In this document: piece by piece, positions 59,279 through 64,000 of the stretch
Layout of the letters: the number at the start of each line of letters is the position of its first letter
Numbering within the stretch: the stretch's first letter is position 1
Assembly (NCBI GenBank): GCA_963815775.1
Contig: CAWFIB010000005.1
Coordinates: 186,001-250,000, forward strand
Source of the DNA: CAVVDY01 sp963815775
Lineage (GTDB): Bacteria > Acidobacteriota > Terriglobia > Terriglobales > Acidobacteriaceae
Direction of reading: 5' to 3'
Length of the DNA: 64,000 bases
Notes under the pieces: generated by a model
The model's input: the letters and a program-made list of their open reading frames with translations, nothing else
Told to the model about the DNA's origin: nothing
The model's database searches: none
Made by a program: the position numbers and the translations under genes

Positions 59279-59353
59279 TTTTCTACGCTGTCCCAAATTC
59301 GTCTTGCGCCTAAAAGATTGCAAGTTGGCCGAAGAGTTTCGTCTTCCACTTTT

Positions 59354-59381
59354 AGCTAGTTGCCAGTTGCTAGCAACTAAC
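59354..59381. repeat. Heptamer tract overlapping the rpmJ stop
   Basis: GCTAGTT, GCCAGTT, GCTAGCA, ACTAACC. The rpmJ TAG (59377-59379, minus strand) is inside the last unit. Confidence 0.8.
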
Positions 59382-59490
59382 CTTGCCTCTGCTTATGCTT
59401 CGAGTTTTCGCAGATCACGCGCACCACACCGTGGCGGCGGATTACCTTGCACTTGTCACAAATCTTCTTAACCGATGCCCGAACCTTCAT
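59377..59490 (-). CDS. rpmJ: 50S ribosomal protein L36
   Basis: 37 aa, MKVRASVKKICDKCKVIRR at the N-terminus. Zinc ligands C11, C14, C27 and H32 are all present (the C+ form). Normal length for this form. The stop lies in a heptamer tract. Between infA and rpmJ (59491-59571) another period-7 tract (GTTGTCA, GTTATCA, GTTGCCG, GTTGTCA, 59507-59534) fills the gap. Confidence 0.97.
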   Translation of the reverse strand: MKVRASVKKICDKCKVIRRHGVVRVICENSKHKQRQG

Positions 59491-59506
59491 GAAATCCTCA
59501 ATTACA

Positions 59507-59534
59507 GTTGTCAGTTATCAGTTGCCGGTTGTCA
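59507..59534. repeat. GTTGTCA heptamer tract, 4 units
   Basis: GTTGTCA, GTTATCA, GTTGCCG, GTTGTCA between infA and rpmJ, beginning 17 bp upstream of the rpmJ start. Confidence 0.8.
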
Positions 59535-59571
59535 GGAGCTCTCATGGACCACCAGCAACTGGCTACCGACG

Positions 59572-59790
59572 TTATTTGTATCTGTACACGATACGGCCGC
59601 GGGTCAGGTCGTAGGGAGACAGCTCCACCGCCACCCGATCGCCGGGAAGGATGCGGATGAAGTTCTTACGCATCTTGCCCGAGACATGCGCCAGCACCTG
59701 GTGCTTGTTTTCCAACTCCACCCGGAACATAGCGTTCGGCAGCGGTTCGACCACCACCGCCATGACTTCAATCGCGTCTTCCTTACTCAT
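59572..59790 (-). CDS. infA: Translation initiation factor IF-1
   Basis: 72 aa OB-fold protein of normal length: MSKEDAIEVMAVVVEPLPNA, LENKHQVLAHVSGKMRKNFI and ILPGDRVAVELSPYDLTRGR. It lies between map and rpmJ, the usual order. Confidence 0.99.
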   Translation of the reverse strand: MSKEDAIEVMAVVVEPLPNAMFRVELENKHQVLAHVSGKMRKNFIRILPGDRVAVELSPYDLTRGRIVYRYK

Positions 59791-60047
59791 TCAACCCCAA
59801 AATTTGTTATCAACTCCGCTCGGGACTTACGTCCCTGGTATGGTGTGCCACCCCTGAAGGGGCTCACTTCGTTTTCGGCGAACTTCTTCCCAACGCTGAA
59901 GCGCCGGGCTAGGCTCTTTCGTCCCTACGGGACTCGGAGTATTGACTTCGCACGCCTCCCCAGCACTCACGTGCTGGGCTGTGAATTGTTTCGCCCTTCG
60001 GGCTCTTGCTAAGTGCTAACGGCTAAGTGCTAATTGCTGATTGCTTC
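59791..60047. repeat. Hairpin cluster and heptamers in the map-infA gap
   Basis: No gene. Successive small palindromes: GGGACTTACGTCCC (~59822-59835), CCCCTGAAGGGG (~59851-59862), GTCCCTACGGGAC (~59920-59932), CCCAGCACTCACGTGCTGGG (59961-59980) and GCCCTTCGGGC (~59993-60003). Then GCTAAGT/GCTAATT heptamers (60008-60044) end just before the map stop. All lie inside the operon. Confidence 0.7.
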
Positions 60048-60800
60048 CTACTCTGTCAGCACCACCGGACCGTTCTTGGTTACCGCCACGCAATGCTCAA
60101 AGTGCGCGCTATAGCTGCCATCTTCGGTTACCGCTGTCCACTTGTCCTGCAGCAGCCGGGTTTCCGGACGGCCGACATTGACCATCGGCTCGATGGCCAG
60201 CACCATGCCATCACGCAGCCTGGCGCCGTGGCCAGGCGTGCCATAATTCGGCACCTGCGGATCTTCGTGCAGCTTGGTGCCGATGCCGTGTCCGACAAAC
60301 TCGCGCACCACGCTGAAGCCGTTGGTCTCGACCACATGCTGTACGGCCGCGCCAACATCGCCTACGGTGTTGCCGATCTGCGCCGCCTTGATGCCGTGCT
60401 CCAGCGAGGCACGCGTCACATCCAGCAGCTTCTGCAACTCGGGCCGCAGCCCGTCGCCCACCGGCACGGTAATCGCGGCATCTCCGTAGAAACCATCCAA
60501 CACCACGCCGCAATCGATGGAAACGATGTCGCCCGCTTGCAGCACCCGCTTGTCGGACGGGATGCCGTGCACGATCTCGTCATTCACCGAAGTGCAGAGC
60601 ACGCAAGGGTAATCGTAATAACCCTTGAAGGCAGGCTTGGCGCCCAGATCCTTGATCTTGCGCTCCGCCACCCGCTCCAGGTCCATGGTGGTCTTGCCGG
60701 GAGCGACTTCGTCTCTTACCGCCTCCAGCACCTGGCGGACGATGTGTCCGCTGCGGCGCATCTTCTCAATTTCCGACGGCGACTTACACACGATTGACAT
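60048..60800 (-). CDS. map: Type I methionine aminopeptidase
   Basis: 250 aa, removes initiator Met. The five metal ligands are in context: VSIDCGVVLDGFYGDAAI (Asp, Asp), GHGIGTKLHEDPQVPNYG (His), MVLAIEPMVNVG (Glu) and DGSYSAHFEHCVAV (Glu). ATG 60800 gives the normal start MSIVCKSPSEIEKMRRSG and overlaps the adk 3' end by 17 bp. Confidence 0.97.
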   Translation of the reverse strand: MSIVCKSPSEIEKMRRSGHIVRQVLEAVRDEVAPGKTTMDLERVAERKIKDLGAKPAFKGYYDYPCVLCTSVNDEIVHGIPSDKRVLQAGDIVSIDCGVVLDGFYGDAAITVPVGDGLRPELQKLLDVTRASLEHGIKAAQIGNTVGDVGAAVQHVVETNGFSVVREFVGHGIGTKLHEDPQVPNYGTPGHGARLRDGMVLAIEPMVNVGRPETRLLQDKWTAVTEDGSYSAHFEHCVAVTKNGPVVLTE

Positions 60801-61521
60801 GCTCAATAGCACTGAACGCCTGCCGCATTACCTCTTCAACCGGCTGATCGCCATCGACGGCCACAAGCCGCCCCCGGGACGAGTAGTAATCCACCAGAGG
60901 CAGGGTTTGTCGCTCATAGGCTTTCAGCCGTTCTTTGACAACGTCTTCCCTGTCGTCGGGGCGGCAAACCAAGCTTGCGCCATCGACGTCACATTTGCCT
61001 TCAACTTTGGGAGGCTGGAGGTAGACGTTATAGATCCGTCCACAGGTGGGACAAGAACGACGCCCGGCAATCCGTTGCAGTATTTGATTATAGTCAACCC
61101 GCAACTGAATCACAACTGGAGCCGCATACGCCGCCTTTCCGGCAGCGTTCTTTCTCCCACGCTCCTGCTCCAAAAAACTGTCCAGCCACTCCGCCTGGGG
61201 CACGGTCCGCGGAAATCCATCGAGGATGAAGCCGCGACTGGAATCCGGCTCGCGCAAACGGCCAGTGACCATGCCCTGGACCATCTCATCGGGCACCAAC
61301 TCGCCCTTGTTCATCAGGGCTTTGGCCGCCAGACCCAGTTCGGTGCCACGCGCGACATTGTCGCGCAGCAGGTCTCCGGTGGAGATCTGCGGAATCCTGT
61401 ACGTACAAGCGATCAGCTTGGCCTGTGTGCCCTTGCCGGCGCCCGGCGCCCCTAGCAGGATGATCGGACCTACTATGCGCTCGCTTGCCATAGAGCTCAC
61501 GGCGGACGTTGGTGCGGTCAT
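60784..61521 (-). CDS. adk: Adenylate kinase
   Basis: 245 aa; AMP + ATP to 2 ADP. P-loop GAPGAGKGTQAKLI, GFPRTVPQAEWLD, and a long zinc-type LID: CPTCGRIYN...KCDVDG with three Cys and a following Asp. I chose ATG 61521 (GAGGT 6 nt upstream); an in-frame ATG at 61491 is also possible and would give the shorter usual N-terminus MASERIVGPII. It is coupled to map by overlap. Confidence 0.95.
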   Translation of the reverse strand: MTAPTSAVSSMASERIVGPIILLGAPGAGKGTQAKLIACTYRIPQISTGDLLRDNVARGTELGLAAKALMNKGELVPDEMVQGMVTGRLREPDSSRGFILDGFPRTVPQAEWLDSFLEQERGRKNAAGKAAYAAPVVIQLRVDYNQILQRIAGRRSCPTCGRIYNVYLQPPKVEGKCDVDGASLVCRPDDREDVVKERLKAYERQTLPLVDYYSSRGRLVAVDGDQPVEEVMRQAFSAIEHVNRV

Positions 61522-61599
61522 GTTCGACCTCGCGAGCCGAACCACAGCTCTTATTCTGCCCGCCTCGCGGGCCGGAGCCTCCCGGTAGCTCCAAAAACA

Positions 61600-61740
61600 G
61601 CAATTAGCAACTAGCAATTAGCTAAAACCACCTGACCCGCGCCGGTCCGCATTGGAGCGCGCATTTCGCGCGGCCAACACTAGCGGACCCGCTCACCCGC
61701 AGCTAGCAACTAATTGCTAATTGCTAGTCGCTAGTTGCTT
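61600..61740. repeat. Two heptamer arrays in the secY-adk gap
   Basis: GCAATTA, GCAACTA, GCAATTA, GCTAAAA (61600-61627) and, in the other orientation, GCTAGCA, ACTAATT, GCTAATT, GCTAGTC, GCTAGTT (61702-61736). Opposite orientations can pair. The second ends 4 bp before the secY stop. Confidence 0.85.
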
Positions 61741-61743
61741 TCC

Positions 61744-63129
61744 TTACCACGTTGCCTTGCGGCCGCGCACCTTGCTGCTGCGTGGAGTAAAGCCCTCGTA
61801 GTGTCGCATGATCAACTGCGACTCGATCTGGTTCACGGTGTCCATCGCCACGCCCACCACGATCAGCAGGGACGTTCCACCAAAGTAGAAGTTCACGTTC
61901 AAACCGTTGGTTACCCAGGTTGGCAACCGCTCGAAGAATGCACCTATATACGGCAAGTGCTGGAGGTGCAGACCGGCGATCATCCATTCCGGGATGATGG
62001 AAATCAGAATCAGGTAAAGAGCGCCCACCAGGGTGATGCGGGTGAGAATCTCGTTGATGTAGCTGGCCGTTCTCGCTCCCGGACGAATGCCCGGAATGAA
62101 CCCGCCGTACTTACGCATGTTGTCGGCAACCTCGCTGGGGTTGAAGACAATCGACACATAGAAGTAGGCGAAGAAGACGATGCCTACCGCGTACAGCAGG
62201 GTATAGAGCGGTTCGCCCCAGCGCAGGGCATCGAACATGTGCCCAAAGTAGCGATTGTTTTTGAGGAACTGGCCCAGCGTCTGCGGCAAGGTCAGCACCG
62301 ACGAAGCGAAGATGACGGGCATGACGCCGCCGGAGTTCACGCGCAGCGGCAAGTGGGTCGACTGGCCGCCCATGACCTTGCGGCCGACCACGCGCTTGGC
62401 GTACTGCACCGGTATTCGGCGTTCGCTGCGTTCGACATAGACGATGAACGCGACCACCACGATCATCACCAGGACGAGAATCAGAATGGCCGGCACGGTA
62501 AACGCTCCCCAGGCCTGGTTCTGAACTTTGTCCCAGAGGTCGGCAATGCCGCGCGGCAGGCCGACGACAATTCCAGCGAAGATCAGCAACGACATTCCGT
62601 TGCCCACTCCACGGTCGGTAATCTGCTCGCCCAGCCACATGATGAACACGCTGCCGGTGGTGAGCGTAAGCATGGTCATCAGCACGAAGGAGGCGCCGGG
62701 GTTACGCACGAAATCGCCTTGCCGCTCCAGGGTGATGGCGATACCGAGAGACTGTACCGCGCTCAAAGCCAGGGTAAGGTAACGCGTCCACTCGGTGATC
62801 TTCTTGCGTCCCAGCTCGCCTTCCTTCTGCAGTTTGGCCAGCGGCTCATACACCACGGTCATTAACTGCAGAATGATGGATGCCGTGATGTACGGCATGA
62901 TACCCAGCGCGAAGATGGTCAAGCGGCGCATCTGGCCGCCGCTGAACAGGTCGATGAAGCCCAGCATCGTTCCGCGCTGCTGATCGAAAAAGGCCGCCAG
63001 CTTGTCGGTGTTAATGCCCGGGGTAGGGATGTGTCCGCCCAGCCGGTAAACGGCGAGCAGCCCCAGGGTAAAGAGGACACGCTTGCGCAGATCGGGAACA
63101 CGAAAGATGTTGGTGAACTTCTCAAGCAT
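61744..63129 (-). CDS. secY: Protein translocase subunit SecY
   Basis: 461 aa, ten membrane helices, the core of the Sec channel. Signatures are GGHIPTPGIN near the N-terminus, FALGIMPYITASIILQL, GMSLLIFAGIV, VYVERSERRIPVQYAKR and PGIRPG near the C-terminal third (KYGGFIPGIRPG). Located between rplO and adk as in the canonical spc operon. Confidence 0.98.
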   Translation of the reverse strand: MLEKFTNIFRVPDLRKRVLFTLGLLAVYRLGGHIPTPGINTDKLAAFFDQQRGTMLGFIDLFSGGQMRRLTIFALGIMPYITASIILQLMTVVYEPLAKLQKEGELGRKKITEWTRYLTLALSAVQSLGIAITLERQGDFVRNPGASFVLMTMLTLTTGSVFIMWLGEQITDRGVGNGMSLLIFAGIVVGLPRGIADLWDKVQNQAWGAFTVPAILILVLVMIVVVAFIVYVERSERRIPVQYAKRVVGRKVMGGQSTHLPLRVNSGGVMPVIFASSVLTLPQTLGQFLKNNRYFGHMFDALRWGEPLYTLLYAVGIVFFAYFYVSIVFNPSEVADNMRKYGGFIPGIRPGARTASYINEILTRITLVGALYLILISIIPEWMIAGLHLQHLPYIGAFFERLPTWVTNGLNVNFYFGGTSLLIVVGVAMDTVNQIESQLIMRHYEGFTPRSSKVRGRKATW

Positions 63130-63148
63130 CAGAAAAACCTCAAAACCC

Positions 63149-63295
63149 GGTGGCTGGTAGTCAGTGGATGGTGATTAGTTGAAACCCACCACGCCTGTCC
63201 CATTGTCTCAGCCACGATTCCGAACCGCCAATAGGTTAGTGCCAGTGCCAGCGGCTTTTCTAACCACTATCCACCGGCTACTAGCCACTTATAGC
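63149..63295. repeat. Degenerate heptamers (GTGGNTR type) in the rplO-secY gap
   Basis: GGTGGCT, GGTAGTC, AGTGGAT, GGTGATT, AGTTGAA (63149-63183) and TAACCAC, TATCCAC, CGGCTAC, TAGCCAC, TTATAGC (63261-63295). The second tract contains the rplO stop codon (63289-63291). Confidence 0.75.
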
Positions 63296-63726
63296 ACTTG
63301 CACCTTACCGCCGGCCTTCTCGATCTTTTCCTGGGCCGACTTGGAGAACTTGTGCGCATGTACGGTCAGGGCAGCCGACAGCTCGCCCGCACCGAGTATT
63401 TTGACCAGCGACTTCCGCGAGCTCACGACGCCCGCCTTGCGCAGCACTTCGGGAGTGATCTCCGACTCGCCCAGGCTAGCCAGGCGATCGAGGTTCACCA
63501 CTTCGTATTCCGTCTTGAAAATGTTGGTGAAACCGCGCTTGGGCAAGCGGCGATGCAGCGGCATCTGGCCGCCTTCAAATCCGCGCATGGTGCTGGAACC
63601 GCTACGCGAGCCCTGACCCTTGTGGCCACGGGTGGAGGTTTTGCCCATGCCGGAGCCCATGCCGCGGCCGACGCGCTTCTTGTTCTCGTTCGCTTTGCGG
63701 GGAGCCCGCAGATTGCTCAAATTCAT
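63289..63726 (-). CDS. rplO: 50S ribosomal protein L15
   Basis: 145 aa. MNLSNLRAPRKANENKKRVG, then GRGMGSGMGKTSTRGHKGQG, GFEGGQMPLHRRLPKRGF and the C-terminal HKFSKSAQEKIEKAGGKVQV are standard L15. The stop codon TAA is inside a period-7 tract. The gap to rpmD (63727-63787) is almost wholly period-7 sequence. Confidence 0.99.
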   Translation of the reverse strand: MNLSNLRAPRKANENKKRVGRGMGSGMGKTSTRGHKGQGSRSGSSTMRGFEGGQMPLHRRLPKRGFTNIFKTEYEVVNLDRLASLGESEITPEVLRKAGVVSSRKSLVKILGAGELSAALTVHAHKFSKSAQEKIEKAGGKVQVL

Positions 63727-63732
63727 AATCGC

Positions 63733-63800
63733 TCTTCGCTTTTGGCTCTTGGCCTTTGGCTCCTAGCTAATTGCTAGTTGCTAGTTGCTAGTTGCTGGTT
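63733..63800. repeat. Heptamer tract joining rplO and rpmD
   Basis: Degenerate units TCTTCGC, TTTTGGC, TCTTGGC, CTTTGGC, TCCTAGC pass in phase into GCTAATT, GCTAGTT x3 and GCTGGTT (63766-63800). The right end encodes the last residues (TSN) and stop of rpmD. Confidence 0.85.
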
Positions 63801-64000
63801 ACGATCTCCACCAGGTGCGGCACCTTGGCGACCATGCCGCGAATCGAGGGAGTGTCCTCGCGCTCAATGACCTGGTTCAGCCGGGTGAAGCCCAGGCCCT
63901 TGATCACCAGCTTGTGCTTGGTGGGCGCCTGAATGGCCGAGCGGACCCACTTCAACTGCAACTTGGTCCCCGCCGTAGCCGCCTTGGTCTCGGTTTTTCT
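63788..64000 (-). CDS. rpmD: 50S ribosomal protein L30, 5' partial
   Basis: The last 70 codons are in the window; the start lies beyond the right edge. Recognised by LKWVRSAIQAPTKHKLVIKG, LGFTRLNQVIEREDTPSIRG and MVAKVPHLVEI. The visible N-terminal part (RKTETKAATAG) is longer and more basic than E. coli L30. The final residues TSN and the TAG stop come from a GCTAGTT heptamer array. Confidence 0.95.
   Translation of the reverse strand, partial: RKTETKAATAGTKLQLKWVRSAIQAPTKHKLVIKGLGFTRLNQVIEREDTPSIRGMVAKVPHLVEIVTSN

Overview
The window is high-GC bacterial chromosome. Gene content and layout suggest an Acidobacteriota member (Koribacter/Terriglobia-like); this is inference, because no 16S rRNA gene is present. 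The clues are the DUF1844/PhnP-like pair beside ribF, a pgl-zwf-gnd-pgi-glucokinase-tal cluster, several small conserved hypotheticals, and very many short intergenic repeats. Most DNA is ordinary protein-coding sequence. I saw no rRNA, tRNA or CRISPR.

Layout, left to right. 1-5.2 kb: a TetR-regulated tripartite ABC efflux operon (adaptor, ATPase, permease, outer-membrane channel). 5.3-8 kb: a large surface lipoprotein. 8-9.4 kb: nusB and an unusual ribH fused to a VOC domain. 9.6-15.3 kb: a recombinase-like orphan, then thiolase, 3-hydroxyacyl-CoA dehydrogenase and enoyl-CoA hydratase, with two small proteins between. 15.5-20.4 kb: rapZ facing a ribF / PhnP-like / DUF1844 / ygfZ-like group, separated by about 42 perfect copies of a 7-bp repeat. 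20.5-26.6 kb: an orphan VapB-type antitoxin, a leuB-like dehydrogenase, a DinB protein, a TIR-domain protein, an ArgD-like aminotransferase, a thioesterase and a Cys-rich unknown.

26.6-36.6 kb holds sugar metabolism: a TPR protein, 6-phosphogluconolactonase, G6P dehydrogenase, 6-phosphogluconate dehydrogenase, G6P isomerase, a ROK-type glucokinase, transaldolase and, divergently, glycogen phosphorylase. 36.7-42.7 kb is an RND multidrug efflux operon. 42.9-46.4 kb has hypF, a MoaD/ThiS-like protein and prephenate dehydratase. 46.6-52.6 kb has two small stress-type proteins, a hydantoinase-A protein, a RimI-like acetyltransferase, a GT39-like glycosyltransferase, a DUF3467 protein and a HigBA-type toxin-antitoxin pair. 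52.6-55.6 kb has two secreted proteins and a REP-associated transposase flanked by its repeats. 55.7-64 kb is the end of the spc/alpha ribosomal operon on the minus strand: rpmD, rplO, secY, adk, map, infA, rpmJ, rpsM, rpsK, rpsD, rpoA, rplQ.

The most striking non-genic signal is a set of period-7 repeats (GCARYTA and relatives such as TGACAAC). They fill many intergenic gaps, including most gaps inside the ribosomal operon, and they supply the stop codons of ribF, rpmJ, rplO and rpmD. Any three tandem GCARYTA units carry stop codons in all six frames. Second is a transposase/REP locus with 91-bp perfect repeats and an inverted copy that keeps its hairpins by compensatory changes.
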